From assembly GCA_017303735.1 (NCBI GenBank), contig JAFLCF010000228.1:1-6586 (forward strand): a DNA stretch of 6,586 nt, read 5' to 3'. The position numbers and the translations under genes are program-made. Below, piece by piece: positions 1-4,988 of the stretch. The notes beneath the pieces are model-generated. The model saw only the letters and a list, made by a program, of their open reading frames with translations. It did no database searches and was not told the origin of the DNA. The stretch is from Anaerolineae bacterium (GTDB taxonomy: Bacteria > Chloroflexota > Anaerolineae > Anaerolineales > Villigracilaceae). Each line of letters starts with the position of its first letter. The first letter of the stretch is position 1.

Positions 1-75
1 GAAAAGCATCGTGATGTGATTGAGAATACGCTACAATTGATTTCATCCTTTAAACAGAGTTATGCTCATGCCTGA
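1..75 (+). CDS. possible C-terminal end of an upstream gene (partial)
   Basis: Frame 1 is open from the window edge to a TGA at 73-75 and would encode a 24-residue tail ending SSFKQSYAHA. The other two plus-strand frames are closed by stops within the first 20 bases. The tail looks helical and has ordinary composition. If real, it overlaps the start of the endonuclease III gene by 14 bp (start at 62) or 8 bp (start at 68), which would imply translational coupling. A stretch this short stays open by chance fairly often, so the call is weak. I cannot assign a family. Confidence 0.35.
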   Translation, partial: EKHRDVIENTLQLISSFKQSYAHA

Positions 76-733
76 TATAAAACAACGCGCTTTGCAAATT
101 CATAAAACCCTTTTAGACGTTTTCGGCGAACCGATCTGGCGCAACCCATTGCCCGCCATCGATGAGCTCGTCTCCACCATCCTTTCGCAAAACACCAACG
201 ATGTGAACCGCGACCGCGCCTTTGAAGCCTTGCGTGCCAAATTCCCCACATGGGAAGCCGTGCGCGATGCGGAAGAAATAGATGTGGTGGATGCGATCAA
301 ACCAGCCGGGCTGGCGAATCAAAAAGGTCCGCGCATTCAAAAGGTGTTGCAGGAAATTACCAAAGAACGCGGCTCGCTCAACCTGGACTTTTTAGCGGGT
401 CTGCCCATCGAAGAAGCCCGTGCCTGGCTGACGAAGTTCAACGGTGTCGGACCGAAAACTGCCGCCATCGTTTTATGTTTCTCGTTGGGGATTCCCGCCT
501 TCCCTGTGGATACACACGTTTATCGAGTCAGCGGTCGCCTTGGCTTACGCCCTGAAAAGATGACCGTGGAACAGGCACACCCGCATCTTGAATCTGTCTT
601 CCCGCCAGAGACATATTACGCCGCGCATCTGAACATCATCCGCTTGGGGCGAGAAGTATGCAACGCAAGGAAGCCGTTGTGTCCGCAATGCCCGGTGAAA
701 CATTTGTGTGAGTATAAAGAGAAGACGACGTAA
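62..733 (+). CDS. nth: endonuclease III (DNA glycosylase/AP lyase)
   Basis: This base-excision-repair glycosylase removes oxidised pyrimidines and nicks the abasic site by beta-elimination. The product has 223 residues, close to the usual 210-220. LSQNT at 41-45 matches the conserved early helix. The helix-hairpin-helix is FNGVGPKTA at 126-134, with K132 as the expected Schiff-base lysine. D150 in FPVDTHVYR is the catalytic aspartate. A C-x6-C-x2-C-x5-C set (C200, C207, C210, C216) binds the [4Fe-4S] cluster. There is no MutY-like C-terminal domain, so this is endonuclease III and not an A/G mismatch glycosylase. The start is uncertain between ATG 62 and ATG 68; neither has a strong ribosome site, and MPDIKQRA from 68 looks more typical. 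It may overlap the end of an upstream gene. The hairpin at 782-831 could end its transcript. Confidence 0.95.
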   Translation: MLMPDIKQRALQIHKTLLDVFGEPIWRNPLPAIDELVSTILSQNTNDVNRDRAFEALRAKFPTWEAVRDAEEIDVVDAIKPAGLANQKGPRIQKVLQEITKERGSLNLDFLAGLPIEEARAWLTKFNGVGPKTAAIVLCFSLGIPAFPVDTHVYRVSGRLGLRPEKMTVEQAHPHLESVFPPETYYAAHLNIIRLGREVCNARKPLCPQCPVKHLCEYKEKTT

Positions 734-735
734 AA

Positions 736-748
736 ATCCCGAAGGGAT
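736..748. repeat. small hairpin ATCCC-GAA-GGGAT
   Basis: A five-base-pair stem around a GAA loop lies three bases after the nth stop. It belongs to the same shape family as the arms of the larger hairpin at 782-831 and the mirror form at 865-877. It has no T tract and is too small to act as a terminator alone. Confidence 0.5.
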
Positions 749-781
749 GAAATTATTCTAGAATTTCGCAATGTGAATTTG

Positions 782-831
782 AACCCCGAAGGGGTGTCAT
801 GATCCAAGAGCAATGACACTCCTTCGGGGTT
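782..831. terminator. long nested hairpin after nth, possible terminator
   Basis: Bases 782-800 pair with 813-831 over 19 positions. There is one G-T (G-U in RNA) wobble, and the loop is 12 nt. Each arm is also a small hairpin in its own right: ACCCC-GAA-GGGGT on the left and ACTCC-TTC-GGGGT on the right. The stem lies 48 bp after the nth stop and is followed by TTTGCTATTTA, a weak and broken T tract. Termination is therefore plausible but not certain, and it could instead be a repeat element. Confidence 0.45.
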
Positions 832-858
832 TGCTATTTAATCCTTCAATTCTATAAT
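831..858 (+). promoter_or_regulatory. candidate sigma-70-type promoter for the ybaK-like gene
   Basis: A perfect TATAAT at 853-858 is preceded, 16 bp upstream, by TTGCTA at 831-836 (four of six matches to TTGACA). Transcription would start near 865, giving a leader of about 20 nt to ATG 885 or 47 nt to ATG 912. The -35 box touches the end of the upstream hairpin. This is judged from consensus only. Confidence 0.35.
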
Positions 859-864
859 CCTATC

Positions 865-877
865 AATCCTTCGGATT
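865..877. repeat. small hairpin AATCC-TTC-GGATT
   Basis: A five-base-pair stem with a TTC loop lies just upstream of the YbaK-family start. It is the mirror form of the GAA-loop hairpins at 736-748 and 783-795. If transcription starts near 865, it would sit at the very 5' end of the mRNA. Confidence 0.4.
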
Positions 878-884
878 TGATGAA

Positions 885-1379
885 ATGCCAAAAGGTATAA
901 TTGACCGAACTATGAACCAGCCTCCCGTCAGCATTGCATTAGAGAAATTGAATATCCCCCACCAAATCTTCCGGCACGAAACGCCGGTGGATTCGTTCGA
1001 GAAAGCCGCCAGTGACCGTGGTCAACGCCCTTCGCAGATCGTGCGGACAATTCTCTTCCGCGTGAGTGAAGAGGAGTTTGCACTGGTGCTCGTGGCGGGG
1101 CCCGGGCAGATTTCGTGGAAACTCTTGCGAAAATTGCTGGGTAAATCGCGCATTACCATGGCAACCGAAGAAGAAGTGCTGGCGGTCACAGGTTACCGCC
1201 CAGGGACGGTGGGTCCGTTTGGGTTGGTGAAGCCTGCGAGAATGATGGTGGAGGCGGGACTCTTGAAGGAAGAGGAAGTGTCCATCGGGTCGGGTATGCG
1301 TGATACGGCGGTTATCATCAAATCGGCAGACTTGATGAAGGGGTTAGGGAATGTAGAAGTTGTAGAATTGTTTGAATAA
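885..1379 (+). CDS. YbaK/ProX-family aminoacyl-tRNA deacylase domain protein
   Basis: YbaK-family proteins are single-domain, cytosolic hydrolases that clear mischarged tRNAs, for example Cys- or Ala-tRNA(Pro). The 164-residue product shows the family blocks in order: PHQIFRHETPVDSFEKAA (25-42), QIVRTILFRV (51-60), AGPGQISWKLLRKLLG (71-86), TGYRPGTVGPFGL (102-114) and the terminal IGSGMRDTAVIIKSADL (134-150). At the place where characterised YbaK/ProX enzymes have a catalytic lysine (V-x-K-T-L) I read R54 (VRTIL), so its specificity or activity may differ. The start may be ATG 885 or ATG 912 (MNQPPVS), since conserved sequence begins only after the second; neither has a strong Shine-Dalgarno. 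It ends just before the heptamer-repeat spacer. I leave the symbol blank because the tRNA substrate cannot be read from sequence. Confidence 0.85.
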   Translation: MPKGIIDRTMNQPPVSIALEKLNIPHQIFRHETPVDSFEKAASDRGQRPSQIVRTILFRVSEEEFALVLVAGPGQISWKLLRKLLGKSRITMATEEEVLAVTGYRPGTVGPFGLVKPARMMVEAGLLKEEEVSIGSGMRDTAVIIKSADLMKGLGNVEVVELFE

Positions 1380-1449
1380 GACGATCGACGATGGACGATT
1401 GACTATAGAAAATCATCCATCGTCAACGGTCTATGGTCAATCGTCAAAT
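1376..1449. repeat. two opposed arrays of a GATNGAC-type heptamer
   Basis: Almost the whole gap between the YbaK-family gene and the next start is built of 7-base units. On the plus strand from 1376 they read ATAAGAC, GATCGAC, GATGGAC, GATTGAC, TATAGAA. From 1415 to 1449 the same type of unit runs in the opposite sense; read on the minus strand it is ATTTGAC, GATTGAC, CATAGAC, CGTTGAC, GATGGAT. The arrays pair as an inverted repeat: 1394-1408 with 1431-1445 (15 positions, one G-T wobble), or alternatively 1387-1395 with 1416-1424 (nine perfect). No T tract follows. Confidence 0.7.
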
Positions 1450-1453
1450 AAAC

Positions 1454-1457
1454 GGAG
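1454..1457 (+). promoter_or_regulatory. Shine-Dalgarno site (GGAG) that fixes the start of the tandem-DinB gene
   Basis: GGAG lies seven bases before ATG 1465. The open frame extends upstream to an ATG at 1372, but those 31 codons are the heptamer repeat spacer read as protein and overlap the previous gene. The site therefore decides for 1465. Confidence 0.8.
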
Positions 1458-1464
1458 AATAATA

Positions 1465-2304
1465 ATGAGCTATAAACAACGTGTGATTGATTTTGTAGAA
1501 ATTGAATGGGCGACCTATATTGAGCGCTTCAATCGACTGTCAGAGTTGGATGGATCGCAACGGGTGCGCAGACAAGGTTATGAACGCTTCCGTGATATGC
1601 TGGCGCACATCCTTGCCTGGTGGGAAGATGTGATGCCGATCGTGTTGGCAATTGCTGAGAACCGTGAATTTGAAAAGAAGAAATATGACTTCGATGCTTT
1701 CAATGCTGAAGCGGTTGCCAAGTATAAAGATTGGGATGAAGCTGAGTTTTTGGCTCACTTTGAGAAAACGCGTCAGAAAGCCGCAGCAGACTTGAGGTCG
1801 ATGAATGAGGCGGCGTTTGAAGATCGTCGCATTCAAGGGCGGCTTAACGGCATCTTCATCAGCCATGCGCGCGAACACCTGGTCGCATTGAGCAAGTTCC
1901 TGACCTTGGATACGCTGGAACATGAATGGAAATCGTTGCCTGCAAAGTTCGATGCCTCTGAGAAAAAGGAAGAGTATTTGAAAAAAGAAGGTCTGCCGCG
2001 TTTTGGCGATGTACTGGCACATGCCTTTGTATGGTGGCATGAAGGTGTCATTGCGGTGCAAGGCGCGTTGAAAGACCCGTCGTTCGTTTATGATGGTCCC
2101 GGCGATACAGATGCCTATAATGCAGAAATCGTGGCAAAATATAAGCAGACGAGTGAAGCCGAATTGCGTACTCTGTTCGAACAAAAACGTTTGGAAATGA
2201 TCGAATTGGTGCGCGGGTTACCCGACAGCGCCTTTGAAAACCCAACCATTGAAAACTGGCTCGCTGCCGATGTTGTTGAACACTACGACGAGCACGCCCT
2301 TTAG
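1465..2304 (+). CDS. tandem DinB/ClbS-like (DfsB-type) four-helix-bundle protein
   Basis: The 279-residue product contains two homologous halves of about 130 residues, where relatives of this fold usually have one domain of 150-180. Half one spans about 14-139 and half two about 151-279. Matching blocks are RFRDMLAHILAWWEDV (41-56) with RFGDVLAHAFVWWHEG (179-194), and DAFNAEAVAKYK (77-88) with DAYNAEIVAKYK (217-228). HAREHL (134-139) lies opposite VEHYDEH (271-277). The conserved histidines (H48, H134/H138; H186, H273/H277) sit where DinB-like bundles place metal or active-site ligands. No signal peptide or membrane segment is visible. ClbS/DfsB members include the colibactin self-protection hydrolase, but most relatives are uncharacterised and I do not assign a reaction. 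The gene ends 16 bp before folK, so the two are probably co-transcribed. The start is set by GGAG at 1454-1457. Confidence 0.75.
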   Translation: MSYKQRVIDFVEIEWATYIERFNRLSELDGSQRVRRQGYERFRDMLAHILAWWEDVMPIVLAIAENREFEKKKYDFDAFNAEAVAKYKDWDEAEFLAHFEKTRQKAAADLRSMNEAAFEDRRIQGRLNGIFISHAREHLVALSKFLTLDTLEHEWKSLPAKFDASEKKEEYLKKEGLPRFGDVLAHAFVWWHEGVIAVQGALKDPSFVYDGPGDTDAYNAEIVAKYKQTSEAELRTLFEQKRLEMIELVRGLPDSAFENPTIENWLAADVVEHYDEHAL

Positions 2305-2320
2305 AAATTAGGAACTCCCC

Positions 2321-2809
2321 ATGACAAATCACATTGCGTATCTTGCTCTTGGAAGCAACCTGGGAAATCGACTTGCCAATTTAAAAAATGCGATCTCAAA
2401 CCTTCCGCCTCAAATGGAGGTGAAGAAAAAATCGTTGGTGTATGAAACGCCACCTTGGGGTCATGCAGACCAACCGCACTTCTTAAATCAGGTGGTGATG
2501 GTCCATACGTACATGGAGCCTGAAAATTTACTCAGCCACCTAAAACGGCTTGAGATCGTTTTGGGACGTGAACCATCCTTTGAGAACGGTCCGCGGGTGA
2601 TCGATATTGATATTTTATTTTATGACGATGTCATCATCGACTCGCCGCCGTTGATCATCCCCCACCCACGCCTGCATCAACGCGGATTTGTGCTGGTGCC
2701 GTTAAATGAAATTGACCCTGAGCTTGTTCACCCTATTCTGGGAAAATCCGTCGGCGATCTGCTGCTGGATGTTGAACGATTGAACATCGTTGAATACAAA
2801 GGTAAATAA
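2321..2809 (+). CDS. folK: 2-amino-4-hydroxy-6-hydroxymethyldihydropteridine pyrophosphokinase (HPPK)
   Basis: HPPK transfers pyrophosphate from ATP to 6-hydroxymethyl-7,8-dihydropterin, the step before dihydropteroate synthase in folate synthesis, in the cytosol. The 162 residues are a normal length for a stand-alone enzyme. The family signatures are clear: LALGSNLGNR (8-17), YETPPWGHADQPHFLN (41-56), the metal-binding GPRVIDIDILFYDD (90-103) with D95 and D97 as the two magnesium ligands, and IPHPRLHQRGFVLVPL (113-128) with H115 and R121. The E. coli enzyme, from memory, carries the matching residues at the same numbers. AGGAA at 2310-2314 lies six bases before the ATG. It follows the tandem-DinB gene by 16 bp. 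No folP, folB or folE is in the window, so the folate genes are not clustered here. The inverted-repeat spacer follows. Confidence 0.97.
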   Translation: MTNHIAYLALGSNLGNRLANLKNAISNLPPQMEVKKKSLVYETPPWGHADQPHFLNQVVMVHTYMEPENLLSHLKRLEIVLGREPSFENGPRVIDIDILFYDDVIIDSPPLIIPHPRLHQRGFVLVPLNEIDPELVHPILGKSVGDLLLDVERLNIVEYKGK

Positions 2810-2822
2810 TCCTTATATGCTC

Positions 2823-2951
2823 CGGTGGTTGAGTAGCCCTGAGCTTTCGTTGCGAAGGGCATATCGAAACCACCTGTTGATGAAAATTTCTTTATAGAAC
2901 CAGTGGTTTCGATACGTGGCACGACGTTCATGCGCCACTACTCAACCACCG
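2823..2951. repeat. pair of inverted palindromic elements (GGTGGTTGAGTAG ... TATCGAAACCACC)
   Basis: This spacer holds two diverged copies of a roughly 50-bp element, one on each strand. Copy one is 2823-2874. Copy two, on the minus strand, is 2951-2902. The outer ends (2823-2836 and 2938-2951) are perfect 14-bp inverted repeats, and inner blocks 2862-2873 and 2903-2914 are perfect 12-bp inverted repeats. Each copy also folds on itself: GGTGGTT pairs with AACCACC in copy one, and GTGGTT with AACCAC in copy two. Each has its own inner stem, GCCCT/AGGGC (2836-2840 and 2856-2860) in copy one and GTGGC/GCCAC (2916-2920 and 2934-2938) in copy two. The layout resembles REP/BIME-type repeats. I recall similar TGGTTGAGTAG...TATCGAAACCA palindromes in other bacterial genomes but cannot verify that here. 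Confidence 0.8.
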
Positions 2952-2973
2952 AGTTAGATAGAAAAGGAAACAC

Positions 2974-3732
2974 ATGCGCATCATTCGTTATCAAACCTCA
3001 GAAGGCAACGCCTCCTACGGCTGGATATTGGAAGACAAGGTTGGCGAAGTGCAGGGACAGATCTTCGGCGAATATCGCCGCCGTGAAGCGCGGACTCCAC
3101 TCAAGGAGTTGAAGCTGCTTGCGCCTTGTGAGCCAAGCAAGATCGTGTGTGTAGGGCGCAATTACATCGACCATGCCAAAGAATTGGGCAATGAAGTGCC
3201 CAAGATCCCGCTTATTTTTTTGAAGCCGCCTTCTTCGATCATTGCCACGGGGGAACATATTGTTTTGCCTTCCCAATCGAAACAAGTGGAGCATGAAGGT
3301 GAACTGGTGGTAGTGATCAGCAAACGAGCCAGAAACGTGACGGCAGAAAGTGCAAAGGAATTCATTTTCGGCTACACCATCGGCAATGACGTCACTGCCC
3401 GTGATCTGCAAAAATCAGACGAGCAATGGACGCGCGCCAAAGGCTTCGATACCTTCTGCTCGTTTGGTCCATGGATCGATACCGACTTTGACCCTTCTGA
3501 TGCAGTGGTCACTTGCCGCGTCAACGGGCAGATGCGACAGATGGCATCCAGCCGTGATATGGTCTTCAATGTCGGTACGTTGATCGCATACATTTCATCC
3601 GTCATGACCCTCGTACCCGGTGACTTGATCTTTACGGGAACGCCCGCTGGTGTGGGAGAACTTCGAAACGGTGATGTGGTCGATGTGGAAATTGAAGGGT
3701 TAGGAAAGTTAAGTAACCCCGTAAAATCATAA
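2974..3732 (+). CDS. fumarylacetoacetate hydrolase (FAH) family protein
   Basis: FAH-family enzymes are metal-dependent hydrolases, isomerases or decarboxylases acting on diketo or 2-oxo acids, often in aromatic-compound breakdown. The 252-residue product has a short N-terminal domain (about 1-50, DUF2437-like) and then the FAH catalytic fold. VGRNYIDHAKEL (60-71) carries the H67/E70 pair. EHEGEL (106-111) supplies metal ligands E108 and E110, and GNDVTARDLQ (137-146) the third, D139. RAKGFDTFCSFGPW (154-167) includes the active-site K156, and TGTPAGVG (221-228) is the C-terminal signature. All expected catalytic residues are present, so it should be active. The exact substrate is not readable, and no neighbouring gene defines a pathway. 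AAAGGA at 2963-2968 lies five bases before the ATG. The inverted-repeat element lies just upstream, and the terminator hairpin follows 14 bp after the stop. Confidence 0.93.
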   Translation: MRIIRYQTSEGNASYGWILEDKVGEVQGQIFGEYRRREARTPLKELKLLAPCEPSKIVCVGRNYIDHAKELGNEVPKIPLIFLKPPSSIIATGEHIVLPSQSKQVEHEGELVVVISKRARNVTAESAKEFIFGYTIGNDVTARDLQKSDEQWTRAKGFDTFCSFGPWIDTDFDPSDAVVTCRVNGQMRQMASSRDMVFNVGTLIAYISSVMTLVPGDLIFTGTPAGVGELRNGDVVDVEIEGLGKLSNPVKS

Positions 3733-3746
3733 GTTGTCAACTTATA

Positions 3747-3778
3747 AAAGAAGCCTCGTACAAGTACGAGGCTTCTTT
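3747..3778. terminator. bidirectional intrinsic terminator between convergent genes
   Basis: A perfect 14-bp stem (3747-3760 with 3765-3778) closes on a CAAG loop. It starts 14 bp after the stop of the FAH-family gene and 14 bp after the stop of the minus-strand membrane operon. On the plus strand the 3' side runs CTTCTTTATTTC; on the minus strand it runs CTTCTTTTATAAG, which has the better T tract. Its place between two converging stops and its A/T-rich flanks fit a shared terminator. Confidence 0.85.
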
Positions 3779-3792
3779 ATTTCAAGAGTTGA

Positions 3793-4590
3793 TTAGTTCA
3801 ATGGTTCACGCCAGTTGCCAATGGCAAGGACGAGACCACTTAAGCCAGTTAATGCGAAGAGAATTAATCCCGCCCACAAAACCGGGCTGCCCCAATTGAC
3901 TTCGTCTGCGTAACGTGACATTTGCATTAGCAAAGCTGGCAAGAGCAACATGAGCATGGGCGTACCCAGGCGAGAGCGGACGCGGCTGTTCCAATATCGC
4001 ATCGAAAGCATGAGCGTGCCTACTGCAACCGTGAGCGGAGTTAACTTCCACGGGAAGATGGGAATGATGGCATTCGGAAAGAAAAAGGCGATGAAGGCAA
4101 TCAACGAAAGTGAAACTCCCAATACGAGCAGCAGAGTCCGCAACCAGGCAGGGATCTGGTCTTCAGGCGAAATGGGCGCTGCTTCACCGATCCGCTTTTG
4201 ATGCCACAGATACGAAGCGACGAAGAGTGGAGGCGGCAAAAGATAGCTGGCAAACCAAACGTAAAATGGAAGCGTGCCAACTGAAAATTTATCCCAATGC
4301 AAGAAGGTGGCAGCCAGTTGAATGGTGCTGAACAAGGCTGCTGGCAGAATCATCACGCGAATCATTTCCCAACGTTTGGCAAGCAAGGGAAATAGAAAGA
4401 GCGGAGCCGAGGTAATGTAGAACACGCCTAAAACTGCCGCCATCACCACAGGTTGAATGGGCCAGGCAAAATTGGTAGCCGTATCGGCTGGAGCCAGCCC
4501 AACAGCCAACACCGCGCCAACCCCAAACAATACTTCAACAGCCAGCCAGGCACGCAAAGGGAATGCGATCGGTAAACTTTTTGTGTTCAT
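3793..4590 (-). CDS. multi-pass membrane protein, paralogue of the first gene of the operon
   Basis: I do not recognise a named family. The 265-residue product is very hydrophobic, with about eight predicted membrane segments (near 13-33, 47-70, 79-98, 107-128, 151-172, 184-200, 210-224 and 235-257). It resembles the protein encoded at 4985-5779: VWFASYLLPPPL (111-122) matches IWFGAYLIYPAI, and IFPWKLT (178-184) matches IWPWKIT, with LGVFYI, AKRWE and IPAWLR matching in order. It is the last of three genes. Its ATG (4588-4590) overlaps the TGA of the preceding gene by 4 bp, and AAGGAA (complement of 4596-4601) lies five bases upstream. The open frame extends to 4770 but that part overlaps the middle gene, so 4590 is the start. 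There is no catalytic motif; an integral membrane role of unknown kind is all that can be said. Confidence 0.85.
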   Translation of the reverse strand: MNTKSLPIAFPLRAWLAVEVLFGVGAVLAVGLAPADTATNFAWPIQPVVMAAVLGVFYITSAPLFLFPLLAKRWEMIRVMILPAALFSTIQLAATFLHWDKFSVGTLPFYVWFASYLLPPPLFVASYLWHQKRIGEAAPISPEDQIPAWLRTLLLVLGVSLSLIAFIAFFFPNAIIPIFPWKLTPLTVAVGTLMLSMRYWNSRVRSRLGTPMLMLLLPALLMQMSRYADEVNWGSPVLWAGLILFALTGLSGLVLAIGNWREPLN

Positions 4591-4988
4591 ACGGATTCCT
4601 TTTTTTGATGTACATAAAAATAATGTCCAGCCGCGACCAGACCCAGCAAACCTAACAACAAATGAAAGGGATGGTCGAACATCTGCAAATGAAATATGGT
4701 TGCAGCATGGGTAACGTAGCCATAAAGCGCCAAGCCTGTATAAAAAGTACCAAAGCCCACCGAGAACCACAAAGCTGCGCGCTCACTACCGCGAAAGAGG
4801 ACGACCAATGCCAGCACGCCTGTAATAATGTGAAGGATCGAATGTGTGGGCATCATTTGTGTGGTCGCCAACAATTGCGGAAAGGCTTCATCCAATGGCG
4901 AATAAAGTCGAAATGCCAGCGTGGATGTGCCCTGCAACAACAGAAAGATACCTGTAACTGCCGTATACATACGAGTTGGATTCATCAT
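4587..4988 (-). CDS. small four-segment membrane protein, DUF4383-like
   Basis: The 133-residue product has four hydrophobic segments (about 9-26, 49-66, 71-92 and 105-124) and ends in a basic tail, HQKKESV. The pattern HSILHIITGVLALVV (49-63) and HPFHLLLGLLGLVAAG (106-121), with histidines at the start of segments two and four, is reminiscent of DUF4383 membrane proteins. That assignment is from memory and of medium confidence, and no biochemical role is known to me. It is the middle gene of a three-gene operon. Its ATG (4986-4988) overlaps the upstream TGA in an ATGA, and its own TGA overlaps the next ATG in the same way. It lacks a good Shine-Dalgarno, so it probably depends on translational coupling. 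A second ATG directly follows the first (MMN), so the exact start could shift by one codon. Confidence 0.8.
   Translation of the reverse strand: MMNPTRMYTAVTGIFLLLQGTSTLAFRLYSPLDEAFPQLLATTQMMPTHSILHIITGVLALVVLFRGSERAALWFSVGFGTFYTGLALYGYVTHAATIFHLQMFDHPFHLLLGLLGLVAAGHYFYVHQKKESV

Noticed and set aside
896..901. Second TATAAT before the YbaK-family gene
   Set aside because: It has no -35 partner at suitable spacing and would place the transcript start at or after the likely start codons.
1399..1435. Promoter based on TTGACT at 1399-1404
   Set aside because: The hexamer is part of the heptamer repeat, and no -10 box lies at 16-18 bp spacing.
1376..1449. CRISPR-like array
   Set aside because: The units are 7 bases with no spacers, and the two sets run in opposite orientation.
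1372..1464. Upstream extension of the tandem-DinB frame to ATG 1372
   Set aside because: These codons are the heptamer repeat, they overlap the previous gene, and a good GGAG site sits before ATG 1465.
1540..2184. Minus-strand open frame of 214 codons
   Set aside because: It lies antisense inside the tandem-DinB gene, whose two halves align with each other. The antisense product is Phe/Arg/Cys-rich with no recognisable domain.
2770..2795. TGAAC repeats and a small inverted repeat at the end of folK
   Set aside because: They lie in coding sequence (DVERLNIVEY) and are explained by codons for similar residues.
2998..3411. Minus-strand open frame of 137 codons
   Set aside because: It is antisense to the FAH-family gene, which has all its catalytic motifs, so this is a shadow.
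4591..4770. Upstream extension of the last membrane gene to 4770
   Set aside because: It would overlap the middle gene almost half-way. The ATGA overlap and AAGGAA site at 4590 give a clear start, and the extra 60 residues look like out-of-frame sequence.
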